From: Rhyacichthys aspro | Lineage: Eukaryota; Chordata; Actinopteri; Gobiiformes; Rhyacichthyidae | Length of the DNA stretch: 64,000 nt | Direction: 5' to 3' | NCBI GenBank assembly: GCA_036850595.1 | Contig: CM072162.1 | Coordinates: forward strand, 17,413,758-17,477,757 | Part shown: positions 49,909 to 64,000 of the stretch, one piece after another | Layout: each line of letters opens with the position of its first letter | How positions within the stretch are numbered: the stretch's first letter is position 1 | Translations under genes and position numbers: made by a program | Notes under the pieces: model-generated | The model's input: the letters and a program-made list of their open reading frames with translations, nothing else | What the model was told of the DNA's origin: nothing | Database searches by the model: none

Positions 49909-52900
49909 CAACCCTTGTTTTTTTTATTCCATTAGAACTTATTAGATGCATAAAAATATCAGAAAATGTGGCAGATTTATTATTGGCGATAAAGCAGCAA
50001 TTAGAACCAAAACAAAAGGCAGTTTTTCTTATTGCTCTACACACATATAAACACCTTATCATATTCCTCTTACATATTCTGCACACATTCGGTAGTGTAC
50101 AGCAGAAAGGCTTTCGGAAAGAGCCAAGATGAGCTCATTATCCCTTATTCAGCCATCTGTTTTTGGGTTTGCTAATCCTCTCATAACAACAACCCCGTAT
50201 CCTCAAACTTTAAATGAAAGTACCGTTTGCTCTAGTTCATTTTTAACAATGTACTTATGTGAAGTATCACTCAGTGGCAGCGAGACCACAGTTAAATTGC
50301 TTTGAGTTTAGTGGAACAGCTTTGTTAAAGTGCTTCAGAGAAATAAGAGCCTGGGATTGAGTGAGTGTTATTTTGCATATATTAGTTTATGTGCATTTAC
50401 ACTGTGAACATATTGTTAAAGCACATTTTAAGCTTTATATGGAAATCTGAAACTGAACAGCACTTTGGTAAACAGCCTTCTTTTCTCATCAGTATTCAGT
50501 ATATTACGTTGAAACTAGTAGACCCTGTGATGTAATTACTTGCTCTGTTATCTGGATCAATAGAAAATTTGGCAATCCGATCCCCATCTAAAAACATAGC
50601 CATTGTGGAGTTTTACAAACCACAGAAGTGTATAATTATAATTCACATCGAGGAACCAACAATTTGTTTTATATCAACATTTCTCAGTGTGTCAACAGTG
50701 CAGTGTTTTAGCTGCTCTTTTGGCTTGGCCCATTGTGGGATACCACACAACAGTGTTTATAGATTAATGCATGGATTATTATAAAGCTGGTCTTGGTTAG
50801 GTATTTCTTTACATGTACAGATGTCAAGATTGGTTTCTTAACATCACCTGTTACTAAATATCATTGCTTAAAATCTTTTGGATGCTTCATTTTGCCTGAG
50901 TAGATACTTGTATTAGCTTTCTGATGTATTTTTCCTGTATAAACCATTGTATTTTGTCCTTTTCAAGAGTTCTATGTTTTCAAAACTCCCAAGAAACAAA
51001 GCCACAATATCAGTGTGACTATAAATTGGATTTCAGAGCAGAATTCGACTTTATGAAAACAGCTTTATCTGATTCAGTTGTGTTTCAGATTTATCTTTCT
51101 CAGATTTTCAATAACTACAAAATCCTGACCAGACAAACACGACAGATTAGTGACTTTCATTTCCACAAACCAAGTCTAATTGAGCAGAAATGTGTGAGTT
51201 AAAACCCCTGCAGCTTTTTGGTTTAAAAAAAGAAGAAGCAATCTGTTGAATCGCAAAAACAAGTGGAAATATCTCCCAGTTATCGTCTTCCAAATCAGGA
51301 TTGTTTATAGGTTCAAGCTGTTTGAGAGTTTTGGGACTATAGCCTAATTAAATCCTTATTTAACTGTTTGTTTGTTTGATTACTCTGGATGTCATAGTAT
51401 GTTACCTTTCTCCGGCAAAGATATATGTGTGGTCAGTTTTCCCTTCTCAGCAGATACCACGACCATTACTTCCTCTCCTCTGACTCGAGCCTGTGGGACT
51501 GACATCAAAGTTTGTTTGTGGATAACCTCTAAAGCCTTATCTGGAAACCACCTCTACGTATAAAAGCTAAACCTTCGAAAGCATAAGGAGACTTAGGGCA
51601 GTAAATGTGGTGAGTGTTTCGTCTCTGTGGCTCCTGTTTTGATGGTAAATAAACTTCCTCTTCCTAATATAACCATAATCCCATCTACCTGCTATTGATT
51701 GATATTTCCTCAGGTCTTAGACTGTGTACAATTCCTCATCAGAAGCAACAGTTCGTAACTTTTCAGGATTTCCACCCACTCGAGCACTCAATTTCATTGC
51801 TGTAAAGATTCATGGGACTGATACGTCTCAACACGTTTCTTGTGCGGGGTAGTTTTAATCTTGCACGTGTTCTGCCCCATAACTCAGAGTTACATAGTGG
51901 AGTATGCACTGAGTCCATAAACGAGGGCTTACTCTAGCTTTTTTCATGTCCGGGAAAACATAAATATGACTCCATTTTATTGATTTCATTTATGATTAAA
52001 GAATAGAGTTAAATGTAAATGTAGAAGAGTAGTGCACTTTGACTGTGTGGGTTAATATATATTTTTGGTTCATAGTTGCAAAAAGACACCAACTCACCAG
52101 TGTATCCATGTGGCAACTGGAGAAACTCAATCATTACCCTTTAAAAACCCATTTTTATCAGCAGTAGTTTGCGTTATGTAAGTCATATCTGGTGTATTAG
52201 ACTCCCATCATTTTTTACTTTGGCACCCACACAATGGAAGCTGCAATGTGTCCCCTTTGGTGCATTGTTCATAAAAATCATCTCAATTCATCACTGAGTG
52301 CATTCAGTATATCTCCCAAAGATGAATGTTTTCCCTTCATCATTACACTTTGTGAAAACAATCCAGTCCCATATTACAGCCAGTGAGATGCTGATGGTGT
52401 AACTTTACAAGCCAACAACATCCACAAATAGTGCTTGCTCCAGCAGTCTGAGCACGCTGCCGGGTTGGTGCCACCGGTAGTTACCACCTTCCTCTCGCTG
52501 CGTGTGCCCTGCGTCGACCAGAGTGCTGGAACCACTTCTGCATTCTCAGGGTTTGAACAAACACAGACAGCCAGGGTTCAATTATTCAGGCCATTACTGG
52601 AGACATTATGCAAAGAAACTATACACGTTACAAGAATAGGGAGCTGTTATATTCATTTTAAGGTGCCACCTGTTTTATTCTGTGTTTTTTTCCCAGCTGT
52701 AGAAATGATAGATGTTTATAGAGGTGTTTATTTGTTATTCATATGTTGTTTTCTAGTTTGTATTGTTCACATCTCGGGGCCGAAGTATCCATTTTGTGCC
52801 TTTGTGTGAAGAACAAAATGACAGTGCTTACCGAGACGTGCCACTAGAAGCGAGGGCGCCGATAGTTAGTGAGCGCCTGAGGAGGATATTAAACAGGTCT

Positions 52901-52980
52901 CCCTTATTTGGAAATCATTTATCCATCTGCAGCCTTGCCCTTTGGCTGTGTTTTCTGTCCTATCTTCCCTTTTTGCACTG
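49909..52980. other. Non-coding stretch, nothing firmly identified
   Basis: No supported gene. The 124-codon frame at 52435-52809 ends in a hydrophobic run but has no recognisable domain, no plausible splice context and no neighbour suggesting function. It is treated as chance. Confidence 0.5.
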
Positions 52981-52986
52981 ATCCTA

Positions 52987-53600
52987 TTTATTTCAAATGT
53001 TCTCAAACAGCCAGGAATGTAACGACATCTCTCGAGATGAATGACATCGCAAAGGCACCACTTCAGCAATTAAGCTAAATGATTGAGGCAGGAAGAGAAG
53101 AAAATCACTCTATTTTCTTTTGTAACCTAGGTTAATTAGGGAACATTTTCTGAATTTTAATTAGACATGAAAATATACCCAGTTACTGAGATGAAACAGT
53201 GATTCAACACAGCTGGTAAAAGAAGGAAAGCTTTTATCTTATACACAATACTTTATCAAAGAATTACATATAAAAACACACTGGTAATTTCAATTTTCAT
53301 GATTATCTCTTCAGTGGCTCTCATTGACTTGAAGCCTTTGACTACTAAGAACATCCGGCAACAAAATACACACCACAGCACACCCTAGACTTAAGATTCA
53401 AATGCAACACTTATAATTCAAAAAATATATAATCTCTAATCTTGCAGTAGTTGCTCTTTTATGCTGTTTGTACAGTTACAAAAAATATGGAGGGTTCACC
53501 GAGAGGAAATGCCTAAAAGGTCACATGATACTGTAGTTTGCATCCAGACAGTCTGCAGTGTCTAATGTGGCACGTCCCCACAGCTCTTCGCTCCATTCTG
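52987..53600 (-). other. tmem121: Probable tmem121 3' UTR with candidate poly(A) signals
   Basis: Downstream of the tmem121 stop codon, reading the minus strand, there is an ATTAAA at 53161-53156 and a canonical AATAAA at 52992-52987. Either could define the transcript end, giving a 3' UTR of roughly 0.45 or 0.62 kb. No downstream GU-rich element was checked quantitatively, and a longer UTR is possible. Confidence 0.35.
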
Positions 53601-55555
<1,955 letters not shown>

Positions 55556-55841
55556 TTGTGCATCTTTGCCAGGGACACGGGGTTCAACAGAGCCACTGGA
55601 TTCCCCTGTCTCCGTTCAGCGTGCCCTGCCAGCACCACCAGCGCTGCGATGTTGCCTCCCCGCCTGTCTGCACTTCCCAGGCGCTCTCAAGTCAAAGTCT
55701 GCGCTCCGGTTTGGTCCACGAACACACAAACGCACACTCCTCTCCCTCTTCTGCTCAAGTAAAGGCACTTGCTGTGTGGAGGAGACGCTCAGCAGACCAC
55801 AGCTGCAGAGAGCGCGGAGAGAAAGAGCTCGAGACTTTTCC

Positions 55842-55935
55842 AGGGGGTGGGGAAAGACGGGGGGAGGAGGAACGCCAGGCTTAGCTGAATGCACAACTTC
55901 TCTCTCACATTGTGTCTTGTGCTTATATCCTATTT
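55842..55935 (-). promoter_or_regulatory. tmem121: Candidate tmem121 core promoter
   Basis: On the minus strand a TATA-like ATATAAG occurs at 55928-55922, with ATAAAATA just upstream of it. About 30-40 bases downstream is GCATTCAGCTAAG, an initiator-like word near 55892-55880. G-rich SP/KLF-type boxes (GGGGGTGGGG and GGGGGGAGG on the plus strand) lie at about 55843-55869, just inside the predicted transcript. No alternative start can be excluded. Confidence 0.3.
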
Positions 55936-55970
55936 TATGGGTCTTTTTTACTCCACAGAAAAATAGTTTT

Positions 55971-57763
55971 CTTTCCTTCTTCTAAGAAACCCGTAAACAG
56001 AGCAGGAGGAGACTTTGTGGCTTAAAGATATTCAGAAATAGCAGTCATGTAGAGAAACATGCACAGAAGAAGGAAAAAGTGCTGTTGTGGGCGTCCTGTT
56101 GTATCAGTTTGTACCAGTAGGGGGAGTCAAACCAAACCAAAGTAAAAAAAAAAAATGCAGCAACTATGGGATTTTTATTACATTCTGGTAATCACTTTGT
56201 TGTATTTTTGTTTTAGATAAAAGTAGATGTAGGTACTTGGATTTTGCCATAGCAACTGCAAACTTTGTTTAGTGAGCCATAAAATAATTTAAAAGCAGTT
56301 TCTCTCTCGTGTTTACAGCCTACATTTTTATGCATTGTGTAAAAATAAAATTGTTGTCATGTTTAACTGTCCACCACAAAATCCAGATTGCTTCTATACA
56401 ACCCAGAGAGGACTGTTTAAACAAACTCATTATCTGACTTTTACTGTGATTTGTTCATAGACTACGGCATGTCCCTGTAGGGCAACCGTAGAAGAGTATG
56501 GTGTAGAATTGCAATGTGCAGTGTCATCTGTAAAATCCCAGTGTATTCTCTGTATACCCATGAACTAAAAAGAGGATGTATTCACCAAGGCTGTGTTTGA
56601 AGCAAAGTAAACTCAAACAAATTTAGAAGCTGCACAATTAATGCACTGAATAAAGGGCTGCATACTGTTGCTTTTAGGGTACTTTCTGTAAACTGCTCCC
56701 TCTGCTGTTGATTATTGCAGCTGAACATCATTCAGCTCCATAACAATATGTTTTTCCCCTTTATCAAATTTCACGGTGCAGCGATGAAAAGTACTCCAGA
56801 AAGATGGGAGATGTTCGGGACAGCCGTCTTCCCAGCATGCTGTGTGTCTGCGGTCTGGGGCATCAGGGCACAGGGGAGGGTGGGACGGGACGAGGAGGAG
56901 GGGGCTCCCTGTGACAGAGAGCCTTTCTATCGATCCACCGACAGAGCAGTGAATCAGGAGAGGGAGATAGGGCCAGGACCAAAAGACATGGGGGTAAAAT
57001 AATAAGCGGAGGAGGCTGGTGACATAATGAACAGGAGAGGTGTGGGGTGGGACGGGGTGTCGAGGGAACACTTCCATCCACTGAGATGGAATAATGGGAT
57101 GGGAGATATGCATAAGGCTGTTTGCGTTGCTATACAGTATGCTAACTACAGCAGCTCTGTTTATCCAGCTGGGCCAATTAGTGCTAATCCTTCCTCAGAG
57201 GAACCAACCGGCTTTCATTACTATTACTATTCATTATTATGAAGCTATTTACTGCTTGTGTCGTGAATTGAAGTTATTGAAAAGTCAAAAGTATTGGTTT
57301 TCTTTGCCCCTTTCATCCCACAGTGTAATGACAACTAATCATAATTCCAATCTATCACACTCATTTGAATTTTGTATTTTATTGCCCTGAATGGATTTGG
57401 TAACAGATTTAGCAGCTGTGGATCTGCTGACAGCTGCCATCATGGCTGTTTATGACTTCTGTCATAGAAACATATGGAGGTCTGGTGTCTGGGAAATGAA
57501 GTCAAGAAGAGAGCCAGCCATTTGCCATTCACCAAGCTGCTTTCTTATTGACGATTTCCTCTGGATTTATCGACCATAATTGAGCCCTGACAAGTGCAGT
57601 GATGAATTATACCCTCCTTTGCAAATTGCAAAGTTGGGGTTCTTTCCATAACATTTTTTTTTGCATTTTGACAGTCACTGTAAAACACATGGCAGGCTTT
57701 AACTTTGTCCCAGCTGCTGGTGAAATGTTATTGCAACACATTTAACAGATTGTTGAAAATGTG
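55971..57763. other. 5' flank of tmem121, non-coding
   Basis: No supported gene. Two words resembling the CTCF core lie in opposite orientation: CCAGTAGGGGGAG at 56114-56126 (plus) and, reading minus, CAGCAGAGGGAG at about 56707-56696. Both lack the usual C after the G-run, so they are weak. The overlapping frames at 56712-57113 on both strands look like chance. Confidence 0.4.
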
Positions 57764-57915
57764 GCCCGGTGGTTAGGAAGAAAGGTCTCAGTGTGTGACT
57801 GGCAGAGCGGCCATTAGCAGCCCGTTGTCCCTGAGCCAGACACTAAACTGCTACCTGCTCAAAGTGACTCCAAGTAACAGCGTCAGCTAAATTAAGAACC
57901 TCAGATGTAAATGGT
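57764..57915 (+). repeat. SINE-like teleost repeat, degraded
   Basis: The head GTGGCCCGGTGGTTAGGAAG resembles a tRNA A box, and a decayed B-box region follows. TGTCCCTGAGCCAGACACTA, ACTGCTACCTGCTC, AAAGTGACTCCAAGTAACAG and CGTCAGCTAAATTAAG follow in the order seen in fish repeats that read CCCTGAGCAAGACACTTAA...AAGCGTCAGCTAAATGA. It shares the CC(T)xxGCxAGACxCT block with the copy at 27481. No A-tail or target duplication is evident. Confidence 0.6.
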
Positions 57916-60900
57916 TTCACAAGGGAAAAGCCCCACAGTCCTATAGCTTCACTGATAGAATAAAGTGCACTGAGTACATTCACATTTCCTCCACATCTCA
58001 TTTCATCTCATCTGTTTATCATTCTTTATTTAGCAGGCTTCTTCATAGACTCTAGACCTAATGCTGTATCAGATCTGAATTATGAGCTGCTCCTGTCTCT
58101 ATCAATCCTTACAGCTGGAGATAAGCTCCACCTCCACATTTTATCTTAAGCTAATAATACAAATATTAACATTTTTCTTGGATGTGGTTAACGTCTTTGT
58201 GTAGATTTGATGTTTTTCAGTTATTTTTGGCAGGAATGAGATGGAAAGCAGGTGAGTGTGATGTAACATTTAGATATTTTCCACACTTTTTGGCTCCAAT
58301 TGACACCATGTTTGGAAAAGGCTTGTAGGAAAAGTATGTCATTCTCACTTAACGTTGCAGGATCACTGTGTCAGCACAATACTAAACGTCTATGGGTTTT
58401 TATATATCCAGTGCAGTGTTTAACCTGAGTTGAGGCTTTGAGACTCATCTGCTGAATTTCCCCATTTAGACTCGCTCAGCAGTTCCTCCTTTGTCTTCCT
58501 TCACTTAGTGTTCATAATTAATGAGCTCTGAGGAAATCACATCACTGAGTCTTGGGGGAATTGTCTCTTTTAGGAGAAAGTTGATTTATGCTCACAGTTA
58601 TGGTTCAGCAGTGTCAAACATCGCAGCCCTGATTAATCTAATTATATTGTTAAACCAACAAAAGGCAATACTTCATAATTTATGAGGATTCTGACAATAA
58701 AAGCGCATTGAGCTGCCTGTTCCTGTCTCTGTTTTACCCATCATGCTCGGCTTCTCAGAGCACTGCCCTTGGCTGCTGGACAGGGACACTGCATCACTGC
58801 CGCTCAGTCCCAGGAAACACATCAGATGGTTCCCGATAAAATACCAGCACATCCCCCGTGACATAAAGCATCTATACAACCTCACATCTGAAAGAGCTCA
58901 AAGCTTAAATGAACCGCACAGCCAATCTATTTTTCTCAAATAAATCTAACCCATCCCTTCTGTAAAATGTGGCATTTACTTTTATGTAAATATTGGTGAG
59001 CACAATCTCTGAGCATAACCCGCTCCATTTTGAGAATGTTCCCTTGACAACCAAGTGCAGCAGCTTGAGAAACGTGTTTTCTCTTCTTGTCAGAATAGAT
59101 ATCATGGGAGGAACCAAGCACAGGCTGCACCTTGAACTCGCCTTAAATAATGCATGGAATATGTTTTCTAAACATTGTGCGTGGAGTACACCAAATACAC
59201 TTCGAAATCAGAGCGGCTAAACTGAGCCTTCGAGTGCAATCTGTGGCTAGTGGCTGATTGCAGGAGCACGTTCAATCAAGTGCTATTCTTCGTCTTCACC
59301 TCTCACCGTGTGTTTTCCTACTTTTCTTTACAGTCAAAATACTTTTACTTTTGCAATGAACTGAATCTATGCTCGAAGATCATCTGTTACTCAACCTTAT
59401 CTTCCAAATTTCTTTCTTTGTGATATTTCCAGAAACAGATAAGGAAAATATGCATTGATGAGAAAAATGTGTAGGGCTCAGGTGAAACAGAAGGTTATAG
59501 GGAAAGCAAAGCCCTTATAAAGAATTATAGAGAATGACCTTAAACACAATAAACAGCTTACTCTCTTTGCCGTTTTGAATGTTCACATCATGTTTGGTTT
59601 GAAAACCTTTGTGTATTATGAGAAATATTCTAAATGTAAAATCATTATAAAATGTTCCAAAGACTGAACTGTTGTGGCTGTATGAAAATTTGATCACAGT
59701 GCTTCTTTTGTAAAGCCATCTACATTTTCAGCAGTCTGCGGGCTCACTGCATTGATGTTCCCATTGAGTGAGCCGTAGAGAAGATATTAATGTGCACCTG
59801 AGTGCTGCAGGTAGTAGAATAATTACAAAGGATGCATCAGTGAGTGAATGGGCTGATTTGATTTTCTTTGTGTGTAGACTGCAGATGATTTACTTAAGAC
59901 TCAAGCAAAGGGAGCGTGAGTTACTTGCCAGTTACAGCCATCAGGAGACTCACAGGAAGCACGTGTGTCCTCATCAGTAGCATTTTACAATGTCATGGCG
60001 TCCAGGGTGTTACGATTTGTAAGTGTCATTAGCAAAAAGAGGAAAAACAAAACAAAAAAGCCCCTAGACCTAAACAGGGATTAATTGCCTTAGTTTTGGC
60101 AGCCAGGATTCAGTGTCAGCAAGTTTGGGGAAAAGATTGGGGAATTTACATCACCAAAGACAATTTGTACATGAAGCATAACAGCTGAAATAGGACACAT
60201 AAATCACATTAGCTGTAACCCTGAGTCTGCCATCGATCGCCTGCAGGAAAACAAATGGGGGCGTTAAGACTTCCCATCCTTAAACATCCCCATCAGGTTC
60301 GTAACCACCAAATGGGAAACATGAGTGGACAGGCTAAGCTGCTCCCCACGGGGCTGTTAGAGCAGAGGCTGGGTGTGGAGGCAGTCTTTCTCTACCGAGC
60401 GTCAGAGCTGGAGGAGGTCACATCAACCCAACACACAAGATATTTAACACACCAAAAAGTGCCACACCATCGTCTTTGGAGAGTGTTTAAACTTCAGGTG
60501 AAATACGAGACGGCGCTAAGCAGGACTGATGATTACAAAGACTACAGACGTGCATCGAGAGCATTTGATCGATCTCTTTTTCAGTCCCATGTGATCAGCT
60601 GCGAACGGAGGAAGAACATTACAGCTGCATCATTACAGAAAATCAATAAAAGGGCTTCAGTATAACCATGTGTTGTTAAAAGGCATACATCCTTAATTCT
60701 GAAATGTATAAATATTATGTATATTAGTTGCAACATAAATACTAAAAATATGCGATGCTGTGGCCCTCTGTATAAAATTAAATGTTTTTCATGAGCTTAC
60801 ACTGTTACTTTAAACTTCAGCCACTGTAGTCTTACTCAAATATGTTTAACCATGCCTTCCACAACTTTTACAGTGATCAGGATGATAATGTTAATGAATC

Positions 60901-63900
60901 TCATTCTTCTTCAATCAATCAATCATACAAGTTATTGTTCTCAAAGGCAACTGAGTCATTTCTTTGGTTGCTGCTGCTGTTTTGGATCTACGTCTGTACG
61001 ATATCTTCACCAGAATAAATTCCTCTGTGGATCTGTCCTGAGATATATTCCTTGTTAATCTGAGGTTGAAAGAAACTCCCAAAACACAGCTGCAGCTTCA
61101 CAGTGAAGTGATGCACTGTAAAATAGCTTCATGTACTGTACGTTTCAGGCAGGACTCCCATTTGGCTTGTTCACTCCGTGTTGCTGACTCCGACTTGCTC
61201 TCCAGACTGGGACCACACTCAGACCAGCACTAGAGCTATTACACTCATCTTTTTACAAAACCCATTCCATTCAACTTGACTCTCACAGCGGCACAAACCA
61301 ACTCACTTCGGTACTTCGTACACGAGTAATACGTCTGTGCTCTCTTTTAAAAACACTGTGACTGTCAGATCTTAAGAGCTGAGTGGCTTTAATACCAGCC
61401 TCTCCTCAGAATGAGAACAAGTGGGCGGGCTTCAGCAGCACAATGCTTCATCAGTCATGAGTCACACAATAACTGGAGATGTGAGATGAAAAACATGTAA
61501 ATATATCTCCCACTGTGGCCTGTCCAGCACAAAGCCACTCAGACAAAAACAAATGGAAAGGAAAGGAAGTTGACATCAATAATGAATTTCACATTAGAGG
61601 CTATATCTCAGGTGCACTGAAGCAGATTATTCGCCTCACAGTTTTTATCGACAATCGGACTGTTTTTATTAAAAAGGAATGGTATCCTTCCCCGAGGCTT
61701 TGTTTTAGCCACATCAGAGAGGCGTAGGTGTGTTATCTGGGACACAAAAGTATTTAGGGAGAACAAAATCCGACGGGCATTAAATGTGATCAAGCCTTAT
61801 TAACGAGAAAGCACGCACTTTCTAACATTATCACAATAAAAACAAGCCGGGAAGCTAATTGGAGACGTCCGACAAATATCTCAAGTGACAGGCCACTTTG
61901 CCGAAATGACACTAGTGTAATTATGTGGAGTTTTGTTTTGAGTGCATCTGTTTAGTCCTGCCTTTCACCGACTCACAGTGAAATTATCCACTGCTGTGAA
62001 ATTACAGCGAGGCAGGAGCGGCGAAAATGGGCTGTGAAACCCTGTAGAGATTTAGGTCAGGAAGCAAACTTGAAGCAAATTTATAAAAGATAAAAATATC
62101 TTCAGATGTGACCAAAGGGCTACGAGGAATCTAACGCTGAAGTGAAAGGTGGCCCCAAGAAGTCAGGTCAGCAAATAATAATAAAAAAGATATATGTTAC
62201 ACTGTTTTAGTCTCATTGTCTTTGTTTCAACACTTTGATTTAAATGTGAGCAATAATTTACAGAGCATCACTCCTTAAACTCTGATGTTTTGTCCAAATA
62301 TGGTCAACTTTTTCAACCTCAATCTCTCATCACCAAAAGATGCTATCCTGTAATGACTGAAGGACTCTATAATGATTGTGTTTAGTTTCACTCATCCTTG
62401 GCAAAAGTTGAATAGGTTGTCAGTGGTGTTATATTCAATGTGGAGAAATACACATAATACCACATATAACATAATAAGAAAAATATGAAGGCTCCAAATA
62501 TTGGTTAGTAGCTTTGAAGCCTTTATTGTCTTTCAATTTTGTTACATGTGGCATTCAAGATCCTTTTCAAGATCCTTTTTCATGCCCTTCATTGGTTTGC
62601 ACCTCTAGCTCTTTTATTTTCTTGTGCCACCGAAGGAAGCTTGAGTGACACAAAGTGGAGGCCAGCCATTGTGACTGTGTTGATAGATGTGTATGTTTGA
62701 TATGTGGCAATAGAAACATCAACTTCAATGCCACTGATTCCTTTTGAGGCCTTTTTGATCAAGTCACTGCTGATTCTCACAGAAACATCCATGAACCTTG
62801 ACCCAAAGTGAGATCACTCCCAGCTCATATTTCACATGAAACACAGTGGAGAGGTAGCCTGGACAGGAAAACCTATATTGCACAACCATGACCAAATCCT
62901 GAATTCATGATGACTTCAGGGGCTAAATGAGAACTCCTCTCAAAGTGATCTGTCTGGTGCCAGTTTCCTCCTTCTCTCTGTCGGGATGGAGGGATGTAGT
63001 GGAGTTATGCAGTATTCTGATGAGCTAATTAGCCAACACTTTTACATGAAAGGCTTTTGGTTAACCTGTTTACACCTCATTTAAACATGTAGGGTATTTT
63101 GATGCACTGAGCCACAGAATAGATAGTAAAAATAATATAGTGCTTGTCCAATATTAATGGCCCTTCCATAAAATAACAGTGGTCTGAGCTCTCAGTTTAG
63201 CCTTTTTAGACGACAACATAAACAACACACTGTGTGCAGAGGCGCTCTGGGCTTTTCATGACAGTGATTTGTGTTGTATTAGATCTGAAATCATTGATAT
63301 ATTTTCCTTCGGTGCAGCCCTCTCTGCGGGCTCCTCGCCACTGTGGCTCTGATTAATTGAGTTCAGAGCAAGTGTGATGTGGCCATTTAGCCATAAAAAT
63401 ATTTGCATGCTCCCTGGGGGGTTAGTGTGTCCACTGAAATACGTGGCATTAATGAAACCGTCCAGCAGCATAAGATTAAAACACTTGTTTTGCTTCATTG
63501 CCAAGGTTATTTTAATGGAAGCTGTTTTGCTTTTCTTTCTGCTGCTCTAAAGCCATGCTGGATGACGTTTTTTTTATTGCACACAAACAGAGGTGATTAA
63601 AAACAACGCACAAGTCTTGCAGCTGAAAAAGTTTAACCTAAAGTAATGTCAAACTCAAAGGCTCATCCTGGCACATGATGAGCACTGCCTGCATCATTAG
63701 CTTGTTTTTGATTCAGAAAGCAGCTGTGGCCACAAGACGACCACCTCCATTGAACGCAGCTTGATAAGAACAAACCGCCAAGTTCTGCGTTTCTTCTGTT
63801 TCCAAGGAGCTGCGCCGGTCCTCTCTCTGATACACGTGTGTGCTTTTCCAGTGGCATGTTTCCCAGCTTTATTCGTCACTGGGGACACGGCTAATTTAGG

Positions 63901-64000
63901 AAGGCGGTTTATAAACGGTAGAAACGGTACAGCCCCGGTTCACCTTTCCTTCCTGACGTCTGCTGCTTAGCCGGCTTAATGAGGCGGGATCCTGTTTGCG
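57916..64000. other. Distal 5' flank of tmem121, no recognised gene
   Basis: No supported gene in about 6 kb. The longest frame, 60255-60665 (136 codons, basic, Arg/Ser/His-rich), matches no domain I know. A 12-bp tandem pair TCAAGATCCTTT occurs at 62555-62578. The block at about 61840-62040 is single-copy-looking with TAATT and ATTA words and may be conserved regulatory DNA. Confidence 0.5.

Noticed and set aside
60255..60665. 136-codon plus-strand frame
   Set aside because: No recognisable domain, no clear splice sites or conserved motifs, and a length within chance expectation for 64 kb of two-strand sequence. A translated homology search would be decisive.

Overview
This window looks like vertebrate nuclear DNA, most probably from a ray-finned (teleost) fish. 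It is AT-rich, almost free of coding sequence, and carries short simple repeats and degraded interspersed repeats of teleost types. These include tRNA-headed SINE-like copies, hAT-type non-autonomous DNA transposons and old LINE remnants. I see no bacterial gene layout, operons, rRNA genes, intact tRNA genes or CRISPR arrays. The species cannot be fixed from the sequence alone.

Only one convincing protein-coding gene is present: tmem121, on the minus strand at 53601-54554. It is a complete, single-exon, 317-residue multi-pass membrane protein. Its start codon lies one base downstream of a strong polypyrimidine tract and AG, so the coding exon probably follows an intron. A GC/purine-rich stretch at about 55430-55970 is a reasonable candidate for the non-coding first exon and promoter. 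Candidate poly(A) signals lie at about 53.16 kb and 52.99 kb.

Layout: 1-53 kb is a gene-free stretch downstream of tmem121. It is broken by a palindromic-ended repeat (about 1650-1895), a LINE/SINE-like 3' end (about 4541-4972) with a second partial copy (about 17395-17635), and a hAT-type element with a perfect 8-bp target duplication (5131-5378). Further along are a (CTG)7 tract (12355), an 18-T run (20219), a SINE-like copy (27481-27725), a DNA-transposon-like repeat (34077-34618) and a LINE reverse-transcriptase relic (about 41285-41400). A hAT element containing a 21-bp minisatellite sits inside an older repeat (42026-42519), and another hAT-like element follows at 49182-49900. The 54.6-64 kb part is the 5' flank of tmem121 and holds another SINE-like copy (57764-57915).

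Most of the remaining 50+ kb shows no feature I can name. Several non-repetitive blocks carry homeodomain/POU-like words or short perfect hairpins and could be conserved regulatory elements, but that needs cross-species alignment. I found no convincing previously undescribed gene system. The most informative structures are the isolated tmem121 locus and the transposon insertions, one of them nested.
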